From Deltaproteobacteria bacterium (GTDB lineage Bacteria > Myxococcota > Kuafuiibacteriia > Kuafuiibacteriales > Kuafuiibacteriaceae): a stretch of 64,000 nt of DNA. The notes under the pieces were generated by a model. That model was not told where the DNA came from. It ran no database searches and worked only from the letters and a program-made list of their open reading frames with translations. The DNA is taken from NCBI GenBank assembly GCA_016703535.1, contig JADJBV010000001.1, positions 6,624,001 through 6,688,000 on the forward strand, written 5' to 3'. The translations under genes were made by a program, and so were the position numbers. Shown one piece after another: positions 52,001-60,330 of this stretch (positions within the stretch are counted from its first letter, which is position 1; every line of letters starts with the position of its first letter).

Positions 52001-53851
52001 GTCCAGGATCCAATCGAGGGTCCCGGTGATCGCCAGATCGAGATCTTTCCCGGTGCGGTTGTCGATCCGGGCCCGGGTCAACTTCGCGCCGCTCGCCGTG
52101 GTGGAGACCTCGACCGTCAGCGAGATCGGACCGCTCGGGTGGGCCAGCTGGTACTCGAAGGAACGGGCCCCGTTTTTGGTGCGGGTCCCGATCGGCCGGC
52201 CGAGGGGCAAAAGTGCTCCACTTTGGTTGTCGCGGACGTAGACGCTTTCGTTGTGGCTCAGCGCGATGTTCTGGTTCATCCACGTCGAGCTGCCGACCGG
52301 CGCGACGTAGGACACCAGCTTGGTGTTCCCGACCAACTCGGCCTTGTTGTAGGTGACCGGCGCCTCATAGGCGTAGGCGTTGGTCGATTGGGCTTTGGCC
52401 GGCTTCTTGAGGGCGGGCTGTTGGTACTGGGCGACCGGCGTATCGAGGAGGCCTTCGAGGGCGCGTCCGTCGTTGAAGCTGGAGCCGTGGAACCAATCGG
52501 TCACCACGTCGCTCTTCAAGTAGTTGGCGATCCCGACGAAGCCCATGCCGATGTGGTGGGCGAAGAACTGGGGCACGACCTCCACTTTGCCGCCGTCTTT
52601 GGGGACCGCGCCCGACTCGAAGAAGCCGTAGCGACCGCGCAGGCCGTGGGCCTCCATACGCTTCAAGTTGTCGGCGACCTCGATCGGCGCCATGCCCGTC
52701 GCCATTTGGCAGGCGTAGGGCGCGATGATGTCGTGGCCCGCCCCGGTGAACTCCTTGGACAGTGACAAACCCCGGGCGCCCCAGGCGGCATAACCTTTGG
52801 TGGTGTTGGAGTTCGCCTCGGAGCGACCCCAGATCCCGCCGGCGGTCTCGCGCATCTGAATTTTGACGGCTTGTTCGTCGGCGACACCCAGCGGCGTGCC
52901 TTCGTGTTTCATCAGGAGCCGGGGCGTCAGGTACTCGAACATCGTGCCGGTGTAGCTCTGGAGGTCCAGCGACTTGTTGACCGAGATGTCGTCGATCTCT
53001 TTGACGAGCTTCCGCTTCATGTTGGTCCAAGCGGTCTTCGGGATCTGGCCGAGCATGATCGCCGCGGCGTAGGCGCAGCGCGCTTCGGTGATGATCAGAT
53101 CGTAGTGGCCGCCGGTGAGATCGAGGCGACCGTCTTTGGCTTGGCCGCCGTGGTGCAGCAGGCCCTTGTCCCGATCGTAGAACACGTCGAAGCGCATCTT
53201 CTCGACCAAGCCGAGCAGATCTTTTTCGAGCGCCGGATCGGTGCCCTTGATCGCGGTGAGCACCGCCATCAAGAAGGCGACGAAGTTGCCGTTGTCGACG
53301 GTGGAGATGAAGCCATTGCCGATCTCGGTCGGCTGACCTTGGATGCCATACCAATTGTAGAGGTGTTCGACCGGGTGTTCGCGGCCGGCCTCGTCCCGGG
53401 TGGTGGTCACGTACTTCGGCAGGTTCTTGATCGTGTCGACGGTCTGCCGAAGGCGCAGCAACATCTCGCGTTCGCCGATGAGCCCGAGCTCTTTGGCGGT
53501 GGCCGTCGCGAGCATGTACAGGCCGATGTTGGTCGGCGAAGTTCGGGGATCGACGACCAGAGCCCGGCCCGCTTCCATGCGGATGTTGTCGGGCGGCAGG
53601 AAGTTGGTGCCGGCGTTGACCTGGTCTGCGTAGTACTCCCACTGAACCTTGGCGACCTCGTGCAGGTACGGCCGACCTTCGGCCTCCTTCAACTTCTGGA
53701 TCGCGGCTGAGGGTTTTTTGTGGACGGTGGCCGACGTGGCCGGAGTGACCTGGCCCGAGAAGGCATCGCTCTTGGGTGAAATGATCGCCGGCGACAGGTC
53801 GGGGGGCGCCAGGTTTTGCACCAGGGGACGTCCGGGCGGTTGAGCCTTCAT
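49097..53851 (-). CDS. GH94 / glycoamylase-like protein (cyclic beta-1,2-glucan synthase-like without GT84)
   Basis: 1584 residues from ATG 53851. Residues of about 40-500 are a glycoamylase-like (alpha/alpha)6 barrel (PF10091 type): HDIIAPYACQMATGMAP and NLKRMEAHGLRGRYGFFES, then FFAHHIGMGFVGIANYL. Residues of about 560-900 and 915-1150 are beta-sandwich parts, and the C-terminal helical domain has KGDWNDGLDRVG with the GH94 catalytic Asp (about 1261-1264) and GGWTWYSGGPGW. Cyclic glucan synthases have the same glycoamylase-GH94 order after an N-terminal GT84 and membrane helices; those are absent here. A soluble 1,2-beta-oligoglucan phosphorylase or hydrolase-phosphorylase is likely. Confidence 0.8.
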   Translation of the reverse strand: MKAQPPGRPLVQNLAPPDLSPAIISPKSDAFSGQVTPATSATVHKKPSAAIQKLKEAEGRPYLHEVAKVQWEYYADQVNAGTNFLPPDNIRMEAGRALVVDPRTSPTNIGLYMLATATAKELGLIGEREMLLRLRQTVDTIKNLPKYVTTTRDEAGREHPVEHLYNWYGIQGQPTEIGNGFISTVDNGNFVAFLMAVLTAIKGTDPALEKDLLGLVEKMRFDVFYDRDKGLLHHGGQAKDGRLDLTGGHYDLIITEARCAYAAAIMLGQIPKTAWTNMKRKLVKEIDDISVNKSLDLQSYTGTMFEYLTPRLLMKHEGTPLGVADEQAVKIQMRETAGGIWGRSEANSNTTKGYAAWGARGLSLSKEFTGAGHDIIAPYACQMATGMAPIEVADNLKRMEAHGLRGRYGFFESGAVPKDGGKVEVVPQFFAHHIGMGFVGIANYLKSDVVTDWFHGSSFNDGRALEGLLDTPVAQYQQPALKKPAKAQSTNAYAYEAPVTYNKAELVGNTKLVSYVAPVGSSTWMNQNIALSHNESVYVRDNQSGALLPLGRPIGTRTKNGARSFEYQLAHPSGPISLTVEVSTTASGAKLTRARIDNRTGKDLDLAITGTLDWILDDINGYLNHPVYRNLYVETELDPQSGAILARRRTAQGAEQDRQPFGFFAVAGKDGAKIDWAEGSRTELLGRLGSLAAPKAVVEGQSKQTFGVTLDPSAALSKSIKIGAGKKGEVAFLFDYAETKAEVTQLIRGERKNLEASKPTRKASTPHYPSDAGHSKMLELAKRTRRNLAIKSTAVPSMDAAPSEIGHWSKDGRTFTIDNPFALKKPWSMVASNGDFGFVATAAGWGYSFGTNSQQNRITPYVPDNTSELPLRGVVVKNKKTGESWSIAPNPAPTADGKYSVEMSPGQIKYRCSREDGLSMSLTMSVAAKDPVELWKIEVDNQSRAPVELELSSFLKWALGASYPNTEAQNTVRYDEKSGAIYASSTDSIHPGSVAFHAVVGEQGLGKKNDLYAAPDDPFSGLSKDLAVGAGGKKTITFVLGQAPSAEAASKLVAKYNTVDSLQKTSAVRAAEVSQTLDSLQVSTPDPAINTMLNTWLPYQAYHAHFLARSGYYQSGGAYGFRDQLQTVMNLLDTGNPKFRQVARDHLLESCRHQFESGAVQHWWHPHNNLGQQSTISDNLLWLPYALEHYLDVTGDQGILAEKAAFSVPSRDLRPGELDFVESMAFSENKATMYDHAKRAIDLVIGERMGEHGLPLIGKGDWNDGLDRVGHLGKGESVWLGFFLFDVLSKFAGIAEKNGDAPTAERYRGVAAKLKEDLAAHGWDGKQFLRAYADSGEKIDFNDAIVQSWAALSGGADKNQAITAVRSAVESLYKPDANIILLFDRVLDKEPWGGSLAAYPNGLRENNAQYTHGSSWLPRAVAQLGDGDLAMELYKALLPNTHAEDPRYGAEPYVVAADIYGGKKAGEGGWTWYSGGPGWIYRTGVEKILGLQFKNGDQLVIDPTIPRSWPGFSATHQQGASTYQIEVKNPDGLSRGVASIKVDGRPVDPRQGINLKDDGRPHRVEVLMGAVDDRPDFRLLPNLR

Positions 53852-53886
53852 GGATACGGGGTAACCCACTGTATCCAAATGTGCAA

Positions 53887-55071
53887 TCAGGACCCGGGCT
53901 GGAGGGCTGAGCTTGGTACATACCCTCTTTCCCCGTCGGGGAGCTCCACTTGGTGGCCCCCGGGCAGGCGGGAGATCACGGTGAGCGCCGTGTTTCGGGG
54001 CAACACCCGACGCACCAGGGCGTGTTGGCCAGGGCCGTCCTTGAGCTCCAGTTTTTTGGGTCGGACCCGGGCCCCCGACAAGAGGTCGAGGGGTCCGAGG
54101 GGCAAGGGAGAGCCGGCCCGGACCTGGTCGTCGATGAACGGGAAGGGATCGACCGGCCGGGGATCGAAGACGCCAAAGTGCAGATGCGGAGGCGTGGTGA
54201 TCGCGTTGCCGGTGTTGCCGACCCAACCGATCACCTCACCCCGCTCGACCCGGTCGCCACGCCGCACCGCCCAGTCTTCGAGGTGAGCGTAGTAGATCCT
54301 GAGGCGCCGATCCGGATCCCACTGCCAAACGACGTTGCCGCCCAAGTTGTCGACCCCGTGGTGGAAGATCTCGCCGTCGACCACCGCCAACACCGGCGTG
54401 CCCTTGGGCGCGAAGATGTCGACGCCGTGATGCCGACGCCTCCCCCGATCCCGCGGTGCGCCGAAAAAACTCTTCACCGCGTCGTGATCGTGGCCTTCGA
54501 CCGGGAACGCGTAGCTGGGCGCAAGCGACAGCCCCAAACTCCACACCCCGTACGCGAAGATCTCCGGCTGCACCCGGACCACGTAGTCGCCGTCTCGCCG
54601 CACCTCGAAGGCGAAGTGAAGTGCGGTTTTGGTGCTGGTTTCAGTGCCACTTTCGGCGGACTTGAGCGTGTAACCTTGTCGGCCGCTGCCGTACACCGCC
54701 AGGACATCGACGAAGGTTTGACCTCGCCCACTTTGGCCTTCGAGCTTCACGAAGAGCCGTTGGCCCTGCTTCAAGTTGACCCGCCAACCCCGAGCGTCAG
54801 GCTTCAGCTCCTGAAATCCGACCACCTCCTGGTGCGGCACCGTCACCACCGCGGCCTCTTCCACCGCGACCCGGGCCGCCGCCAACCACCGCTGGCCTAC
54901 CGCTCGCTTCGCCAGGCCCGTTCGCTCCAGGGCCTTCGCGTAACTCTCCGACGGTGGCGCCTCCTCCCGCCGAGTGGGCCCCCGGGGCGGCAAACCACAT
55001 CCGCCGAGCAGCACCACGCAGAGGAACCCGGCGCGGAGGTGAAGTGCGGTTGCGGCCAAGGCGAACGACAC
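53887..55071 (-). CDS. M23 peptidase lipoprotein with C-terminal SH3-like domain
   Basis: 394 residues from GTG 55071; the start is uncertain. The N terminus LRAGFLCVVLLGGC ends at a lipobox with Cys25. The middle has a PPC-like beta domain (GYTLKSAESG ... DGDYVVRVQPEIFAYGV). The M23 part has RRRHHGVDIFAPKGTPV (zinc His and Asp) and THLHFGVFDP-like PPHLHFGVF. The end (LVRRVLPRNTALTVISRLPGGHQVEL) resembles an SH3 wall-binding domain. It should cut peptidoglycan cross-links in the periplasm or act as a LytM-type activator. Located between the glycoside phosphorylase and the sigma factor gene. Confidence 0.82.
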   Translation of the reverse strand: MSFALAATALHLRAGFLCVVLLGGCGLPPRGPTRREEAPPSESYAKALERTGLAKRAVGQRWLAAARVAVEEAAVVTVPHQEVVGFQELKPDARGWRVNLKQGQRLFVKLEGQSGRGQTFVDVLAVYGSGRQGYTLKSAESGTETSTKTALHFAFEVRRDGDYVVRVQPEIFAYGVWSLGLSLAPSYAFPVEGHDHDAVKSFFGAPRDRGRRRHHGVDIFAPKGTPVLAVVDGEIFHHGVDNLGGNVVWQWDPDRRLRIYYAHLEDWAVRRGDRVERGEVIGWVGNTGNAITTPPHLHFGVFDPRPVDPFPFIDDQVRAGSPLPLGPLDLLSGARVRPKKLELKDGPGQHALVRRVLPRNTALTVISRLPGGHQVELPDGERGYVPSSALQPGS

Positions 55072-55139
55072 CAACCCGAGGCCGCTCGCCGCCCATTCCC
55101 CAAGGTGCGGTTCAACGCCAAAAACGACGGCGCTCGAGG

Positions 55140-56402
55140 CTAAACCTCCTGGCTCAGCCGACGCTCGAGGAGTCGACGCACGGCTTGGGAGGGGGCGGCC
55201 AAAAGTGCGGCCTCCCGATGTTGAGCCGCGACCTCTGGGTGACCGGCGCGCCGATGGAGATCCGAGAGGACCGCGTCCCAAAGGTAATGGCCCTCGAGCC
55301 AAGCGGGGGGGACGGCCCCTTGGAGGCTGGCGAGGCCGGCGACCGGACCTTCGGCCTCCGCCAGGGCAATGGCGCGGTTGAGCGTGTGAAGGGGTGAAGG
55401 TGCGATGCGTTCGAGCATGGCGTAGAGCTCGGCGATGGCGCCCCAGCGGGTCTCGGCGAACGACGGCGCAAAACAGTGTTCGGCGGCGATGCCGGCCTCC
55501 AGGTGATACCGCGTGAGTTCGTCACCGTCGGCGGCTTTTGCAAGCCAACTTGCACCTCGCTGGAAGTGATCCGGGTCCAGACGGCGGGCCTGCTCCTCCA
55601 GGAGCAACAACCCGCCCGCGGCGTCTTGCCGCGCCGTCAGCCGAGCCGCGTGCAGGTGCATCAGGGCCAGGAGAGCGAAGCTGGTCGGCCCGGCCCCAAC
55701 CGGATGGGTGGCCAACAACTCCCCGAGCCGGATCGCTTCGTCGCAGAGCTCCACGCGGATCGCCTGCTCGGGATCGATCGACAGATAACCTTCGTTGAAG
55801 AGCAGGTAGATCACCGCGTGGACGCTGGGCAGGCGAAAGCGCAGCGACTCGAGGGGCGGGGTGTCGGTGTCGAGTTCGGCTTCCCGGAGGCGCTCCCGAG
55901 CCCTGGCCAGGCGCTTGTACACATTGGCCTCGGAGGTGAAGAGCCGAAAGGCGATCTCTTCGACGCTGAAGCCGCACAAGGTCTTGAGCGCCAACACCAG
56001 GCGGGACTCGACCGGAAGTTCGTCGTCGCAACAGACGAACAACATTCGGAGCAGCTCGTCTTCGATCTCGCCCTCGAAGAAGGCCTCGTTCGGTGCCTGC
56101 GTCTCCTCTTCGGCCTGGACCCCCTCCAAGATCCGTCGGTGCCCGCCCTCCTGTCGCAGGACACCGACCAGGTGATTGTGCGCCACCCGATACAGCCAGG
56201 CCCGGGGCTCCCGAGGCACGTCCTCGAGCCAAGCGGTCGTCGCCGCCAAAAGTGCGGCCTGCACCGCGTCCTCGACCGCCTCCAAACGCCCGAGCCCAAC
56301 CCGCCGCACCAACAAGGCGGCCAGGCCGCCGTATTCGTGCCGAAAGTAGTGCTCCACGAGCCCGGAGGCCTGGTGCAGGTTCGGCGGCCGGACCTCCTTC
56401 AC
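55140..56402 (-). CDS. ECF42-type sigma factor
   Basis: 420 residues from GTG 56402, which overlaps the TGA of the DGPF gene (GTGA). The sigma core (residues 1-180) has ALLAATTAWLEDVPREPRAWLYRVAHNHL (region 2) and FSVEEIAFRLFTSEANVYKRLARARERLRE (region 4). The rest is the long C-terminal helical extension (SWLAKAADGDELTRYHLEAGIAAEHC and SPLHTLNRAIALAEAEGP) that defines ECF42 and is required for its activity. No anti-sigma factor is present, as expected for this group. One GCAAG-CCAA-CTTGC palindrome is in this gene. Confidence 0.9.
   Translation of the reverse strand: MKEVRPPNLHQASGLVEHYFRHEYGGLAALLVRRVGLGRLEAVEDAVQAALLAATTAWLEDVPREPRAWLYRVAHNHLVGVLRQEGGHRRILEGVQAEEETQAPNEAFFEGEIEDELLRMLFVCCDDELPVESRLVLALKTLCGFSVEEIAFRLFTSEANVYKRLARARERLREAELDTDTPPLESLRFRLPSVHAVIYLLFNEGYLSIDPEQAIRVELCDEAIRLGELLATHPVGAGPTSFALLALMHLHAARLTARQDAAGGLLLLEEQARRLDPDHFQRGASWLAKAADGDELTRYHLEAGIAAEHCFAPSFAETRWGAIAELYAMLERIAPSPLHTLNRAIALAEAEGPVAGLASLQGAVPPAWLEGHYLWDAVLSDLHRRAGHPEVAAQHREAALLAAPSQAVRRLLERRLSQEV
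55540..55553. repeat. GCAAG-N4-CTTGC palindrome, copy 12
   Basis: Spacer CCAA; inside the ECF42 sigma factor gene. Confidence 0.85.
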
Positions 56403-56752
56403 ATCTTGGCTCCCATCAACTCCCGGATCTCCAAGATGGCCCCTGGCGCGTGGACCGCCGGGCAGGCCCGCACCACCTCCACCGCACCATCGTAGTCGTC
56501 GGCCGACACGATCATGTAGCCGCCGATCAACTCCTTGACCTCTACGAACGGTCCGTCCGCCACACCCGCCGCGGTCACCACTTTCCCGCCGGGTTTCAGC
56601 TTGTCTCCCACGTCCACGATCTGCCCCTTGAACGTCTCCATCCAAGTTTTGTAGGCCGCGAACATCTGCTGCATCTGTTCGGGCGACGGCCGCCCCTCAC
56701 CCCCACTCACCGGCCCATTCCGGAATAGAACCATGTACTTGTGCTTTGACAT
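56399..56752 (-). CDS. DGPF (YCII-related) protein, ECF42 partner
   Basis: A 117-residue single-domain protein from ATG 56752, with GGGAGG six bases upstream. The name-giving VADGPFVEVKELIGGYMIV is at about residues 64-82, and MSKHKYMVLFRNGP is the family N terminus. DGPF proteins are encoded next to ECF42 sigma factors and are thought to be regulated by them; whether they have a catalytic role is not known. The stop overlaps the sigma start by four bases. Confidence 0.9.
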   Translation of the reverse strand: MSKHKYMVLFRNGPVSGGEGRPSPEQMQQMFAAYKTWMETFKGQIVDVGDKLKPGGKVVTAAGVADGPFVEVKELIGGYMIVSADDYDGAVEVVRACPAVHAPGAILEIRELMGAKM

Positions 56753-56955
56753 CTCGAACCTCCCTGCGGCGATCAACGGTCGCCTATCCATCTCACGGAT
56801 CACGACGCGCGGCGCCCCCGAGATTGGACACCGCCGCCAAGTTCGGGTCCAAAGAGTCGTCCTACTCACACGCACCTCCGTGCGCCCGGGTCGAGCCGGA
56901 CCTCCACCTTGGTCGACTGGTCCTAGGCTGGATCTGCTGATAGCGCTGGGGTGCG

Positions 56956-57657
56956 GTGTCGACGAGCGAACTTACTCCCCAGGTTGAAGACCGAATCTGG
57001 ACCCTGGATCGCCCGGTGTGGTTCAGCGGTGTGCGGCTCCACGCCCGCACCACCGTGCTCCGTCTCGACGACGGCAACCTCTTGATCCACAGCCCCGCGC
57101 CGCCAAGTGAGGGCTTGGTCGAAGCGCTGAAGGCCCTGGGCCCGGTGCGCTGGCTGGTGGTCCCCAATTGTTTTCATCACCTAGGGACCCCGGCGGCCGC
57201 CGCCCGTTTCCCGGAGGCGAAGGTGGTGGCGCCCAAGTCGGCCCTGGCGCGCAACAACGACTTGAAGTTGCACCTGGACCTCCACGACGCCGAGTTTGGG
57301 GAGCAGCTCCCGGAGTTCGAGGCCTTGCCTCTGGACGGCGTACCTTTCCTCGACGAGACGGTGCTTTTTCATCGGCCGACCCAGACCCTGTTGGGCGCGG
57401 ATCTCGTCATGGAAGCGAGCGCCCGAGACCACTGGACCTGGCGATGGGCCGGGCGCATCACCGGTTGTTACGAGCAGGTGCGGCTCCCGCCCGACGTGCG
57501 AAAGAAGATCTCGGAGAAGACCGCCGCGGCCCGCTCGATCAAGGCGATGCTGGAGCGGCCGGCCCAACGACTCATCGTGGCCCACGCCGAGATCATCGAG
57601 GCGGGGTGGCGCGAGCGCCTCACCGAAGCGTGGCGACGAGAGGGCGTGGAGGTCTAA
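56956..57657 (+). CDS. DUF4336 (metallo-hydrolase-like) protein
   Basis: 233 residues from GTG 56956. VWFSGVRLHARTTVLRLDDGNLLIHSPAPPSEGL and VRWLVVPNCFHHLG match DUF4336, a family with a metallo-beta-lactamase-like fold in which the zinc site is partly lost; here only one His pair (FHH) is visible. GADLVMEASARDHWTWRWAG near residue 148 is typical of the family. Function unknown. The 203-base gap before it shows no gene. Confidence 0.75.
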   Translation: MSTSELTPQVEDRIWTLDRPVWFSGVRLHARTTVLRLDDGNLLIHSPAPPSEGLVEALKALGPVRWLVVPNCFHHLGTPAAAARFPEAKVVAPKSALARNNDLKLHLDLHDAEFGEQLPEFEALPLDGVPFLDETVLFHRPTQTLLGADLVMEASARDHWTWRWAGRITGCYEQVRLPPDVRKKISEKTAAARSIKAMLERPAQRLIVAHAEIIEAGWRERLTEAWRREGVEV

Positions 57658-57688
57658 AGGCAAGGCTCGCCGACGATGGCCGGTACGT

Positions 57689-59050
57689 TCAGCGCGAGTT
57701 CGTGGTGGCCTCGGCCAAGCGAACCAGGGCGCGTTTGAGGTCGGCGCGACGGGGGACGCTGGCCAAGGCGATTCGAAGGGCGTTCGGCGCTGGGGTGGGG
57801 CGGGTCCAAAAGGCTGCCGCGGGTGTACCAACGACCCCTCGATCGGTCGTGGCGGCCAAAGCCCGGGCGCCATCCAGGCGGGATGGGAGATGGATCCAGG
57901 CGTGAAGTGAGGTCGGGTGGGCCTCGACCCAAAGGCCACTCAAGACCGAGCGGGTCAGGGACTGGCGGCGTTTGGCTTCGGCCCGTTTGGCGACGATGGT
58001 GCGATCGACGGTGCCGTCTTCGATCCACATCGCCACGATCTCGGCGTTGAGGGGACCCGCCATCCAGTGGGTGGCCCAGAGGTGGCGGAGCAACGACGCC
58101 TGGTCCGATGCAGGCGCGAGCAGGTAGCCGATGCGCAGGCCCGGCGAGAGGATCTTGGAGACCGAAGCGACGAGGAAGGTGCGTTCGGGGGCCAGGTGCC
58201 AAAAGGAGTCCGGGGGCGAGGCGGCCAACAGCCGGTTGGCGTCGTCTTCGATGATCGAGCAGTCGTGTTGGCGCGCCAAACGGGCGATCGCTTCTCGCCG
58301 TTCGGCCGGCAACACCGCGCCGGTCGGGTTGTGGATGGTCGGCATGAGGTAGATGGCGCCGCTGCCGTGTCGCCGGATCGCTCGGGCGAGGGCGGTGGGA
58401 TCGAGGCCGTCCGAGTCCATGGCCACTGGGACCAACTCCATCCGCAAGGTCTCTCGAATGCTGTGGAGCCCGGGATAACTGAGCTCTTCGGCGTAGAGGA
58501 TCTTGGAGCGGCGCCGAAGGAGGGCCAGGGCCACGAAGATCGCGTGTTGGGCGCCGGCGCAGACCAAGACCTGATCGCTTTTCGTCGAGACGCCCAACCG
58601 CTCGAGCCACAAAGCGCCGGCTTGGCGGTGACGGAGGGCGCCGGCGGGTGCGTGGTAGCGAAAGAGCAGGTGGCGATCGGGCCGGTGGGCGAGGACTTCG
58701 AGGGCCGAGGCCGGATCGGGATCGAGGCCGGCCAGGGGCAAGTTGGCCGTCAGGTCGGAGAGGGCGGTGGGCCCCTCGATCAGGCTGGCGTAGGGCCGAG
58801 CGCCTTGATCTCGTGGGAGGACAAAGGTCCCGCGGCCCACGTCGCACTGGACCAAGCCCAGCCGCTCGGCCTCCACGAACGCCTTGGCGACGGTGCCACG
58901 AGCGACGCCCAGCAAATCGGCCAGGTCGCGGCTGGCCGGGAGGCGATCGCCGGACACGAGTTCGCCGCTGGCGACATCATCGGCGATCGCTTGGAGCAGG
59001 AGCCGGAAGATCGGCACGTCGGAGTTCCAGTCGATCTTCGGTTTCCACAT
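57689..59050 (-). CDS. MocR-type regulator (GntR HTH fused to PLP aminotransferase domain)
   Basis: 453 residues from ATG 59050; GTG 59056 is an alternative. Residues 15-75 are a GntR winged helix (RLLLQAIADDVASGELVSGDRLPASRDLADLLGVARGTV). The rest is an aminotransferase fold: VLVCAGAQHAIF, PTIHNPTGA, IIEDDANRLL, and the PLP lysine in VASVSKILSPGLRIGY. MocR proteins use PLP to sense a metabolite and usually control a divergent gene, here the Kelch-like lipoprotein at 59118. Palindromes at 59050-59075 overlap the start and could be its own operator. Confidence 0.88.
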   Translation of the reverse strand: MWKPKIDWNSDVPIFRLLLQAIADDVASGELVSGDRLPASRDLADLLGVARGTVAKAFVEAERLGLVQCDVGRGTFVLPRDQGARPYASLIEGPTALSDLTANLPLAGLDPDPASALEVLAHRPDRHLLFRYHAPAGALRHRQAGALWLERLGVSTKSDQVLVCAGAQHAIFVALALLRRRSKILYAEELSYPGLHSIRETLRMELVPVAMDSDGLDPTALARAIRRHGSGAIYLMPTIHNPTGAVLPAERREAIARLARQHDCSIIEDDANRLLAASPPDSFWHLAPERTFLVASVSKILSPGLRIGYLLAPASDQASLLRHLWATHWMAGPLNAEIVAMWIEDGTVDRTIVAKRAEAKRRQSLTRSVLSGLWVEAHPTSLHAWIHLPSRLDGARALAATTDRGVVGTPAAAFWTRPTPAPNALRIALASVPRRADLKRALVRLAEATTNSR

Positions 59051-59075
59051 TGGCACAGTGCCAACTATGCCATAG
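59050..59075. promoter_or_regulatory. Two adjacent palindromes in the MocR / Kelch intergenic region
   Basis: TTGGCAC-A-GTGCCAA at 59050-59064 is immediately followed by CTATG-C-CATAG at 59065-59075. The first covers the MocR initiation region. GntR/MocR regulators bind paired repeats in such intergenic spaces, so this is a strong candidate for autoregulation and for control of the divergent gene. Confidence 0.5.
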
Positions 59076-59117
59076 CCCGACCTGGGATCCGGGGCGTAGA
59101 TCGATCAACAGGCCCAC

Positions 59118-60329
59118 ATGAGCACCCGTCGATCCGCGACCCTTTGGTCCATGTCCCTTCACTTGGTGATCGCCGCGGGCTGTACGGCCGCGGTGGAGGT
59201 CGGACAGGACTCGGGCGTGGACCCGAGCGGGGCCGACGCGGGCGTTGAAACGAACGACGGGGCCCTCGACGACGCCGACACCGACGCGGGCGCGTTGGAA
59301 GACGACGTTGGCCTGAGTTGTCCCGTTGAGTCTTCGGATCCCCGTTGTCCGCCGAACGGGCTTCACTTTGCGATTTCAGCCCAAGAGATCACGCCCCCTC
59401 GGGACCACCACACCACCCTCAGCCTGGAGCTGGAGGGCCAAGGGTACCTGTACGTCTTCGGCGGCACCCAAGCCAGGGCTTCGGTGAGCCAGGACGTGCA
59501 GCGAGCGCGCCTTGGGGCGGACGGTGAACTCGAGCCCTTCGAGGTGGTGGGTGCACTGCCCGAACCCCTCGCCGGACACGCCACCGTTCGCATCGGGCTC
59601 ACGATCATCGTCGCCGGCGGCAACACCGATCCCCGGGGCCGGGTGGTCGCTGACGTTTCCTTGGCCGAACTCGAGGCCGACGGCTCGCTAGGGCCTTGGC
59701 GCGCCGGTCCACCGCTCCCGGAGCCGGTCATGCACCACACCTGCGACGTCATCGGCCGAAGGGTGTACTGCGTCGGCGGCCGAATCCGGGGCAACTACAG
59801 CGGTGAGCAAGCGGTCTACGCCGAACTCGATGACACGGGTGTACTCGGACCATGGCAAGCCATGCCGCCGCTGCCCCGCTCGATCGGTTTTCACCAGGCC
59901 TTCGTTTATGCAGGCGCCCTCTACCTCGCCGGAGGGCTCCATCGCGATCCCCCCGCCGCCAACTTCGAACGACCGAAGACGGTCCTGGTCAGCCGACTCG
60001 GAGACGACGGCCTGCCCGCCGCGTGGATGGAGACCACCCCCTTGCCCGAAAACCTTCAAGTGGGGGCCGCGACGGTGGTCGGCAACGAGGTGTACCTGCT
60101 CGGCGGCTTGGACCGCGGTGACCACGAGTTCACCAAGGTCCTGCGCGGGACCTTCGACGATCAAGGCACTCTGACCTTCGTCACCTTACCCGAGGGGCCA
60201 ATCGTCCCTCGAGGCCACGTGCACCAAGCCCCGGTGCACGACGGTCGCCTGTACCTGGTCGGTGGCCATCAACACACCGGCAATCGCTCGTTGGGGAGTG
60301 TCGAGGTTGTGACCTTGACCCGTCCCTAG
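59118..60329 (+). CDS. Kelch-like beta-propeller lipoprotein
   Basis: 403 residues. The signal ends at LVIAAGC with Cys22. Residues 28-75 are an Asp/Ala/Gly-rich linker. From about residue 90, repeats of the kind YLYVFGGTQ, TIIVAGGNTD, RRVYCVGGR, ALYLAGGLHRD, EVYLLGGLDRG, RLYLVGGHQH mark a Kelch-type beta-propeller with about six blades. Kelch propellers bind ligands or carbohydrate outside the cell; no galactose-oxidase copper residues were found. The last 205 bases have a second copy at 61175. Divergent from the MocR gene. Confidence 0.78.
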   Translation: MSTRRSATLWSMSLHLVIAAGCTAAVEVGQDSGVDPSGADAGVETNDGALDDADTDAGALEDDVGLSCPVESSDPRCPPNGLHFAISAQEITPPRDHHTTLSLELEGQGYLYVFGGTQARASVSQDVQRARLGADGELEPFEVVGALPEPLAGHATVRIGLTIIVAGGNTDPRGRVVADVSLAELEADGSLGPWRAGPPLPEPVMHHTCDVIGRRVYCVGGRIRGNYSGEQAVYAELDDTGVLGPWQAMPPLPRSIGFHQAFVYAGALYLAGGLHRDPPAANFERPKTVLVSRLGDDGLPAAWMETTPLPENLQVGAATVVGNEVYLLGGLDRGDHEFTKVLRGTFDDQGTLTFVTLPEGPIVPRGHVHQAPVHDGRLYLVGGHQHTGNRSLGSVEVVTLTRP

Positions 60330-60330
60330 T

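Noticed and set aside
54619..56258. AAGTGCGG / AAAAGTGC words resembling the Haemophilus uptake signal
   Set aside because: Six or so copies of each are only a few times the compositional expectation, and several are explained by the recurrent codon pair Lys-Ser or Lys-Cys in Ala-Lys-Ser-Ala contexts.
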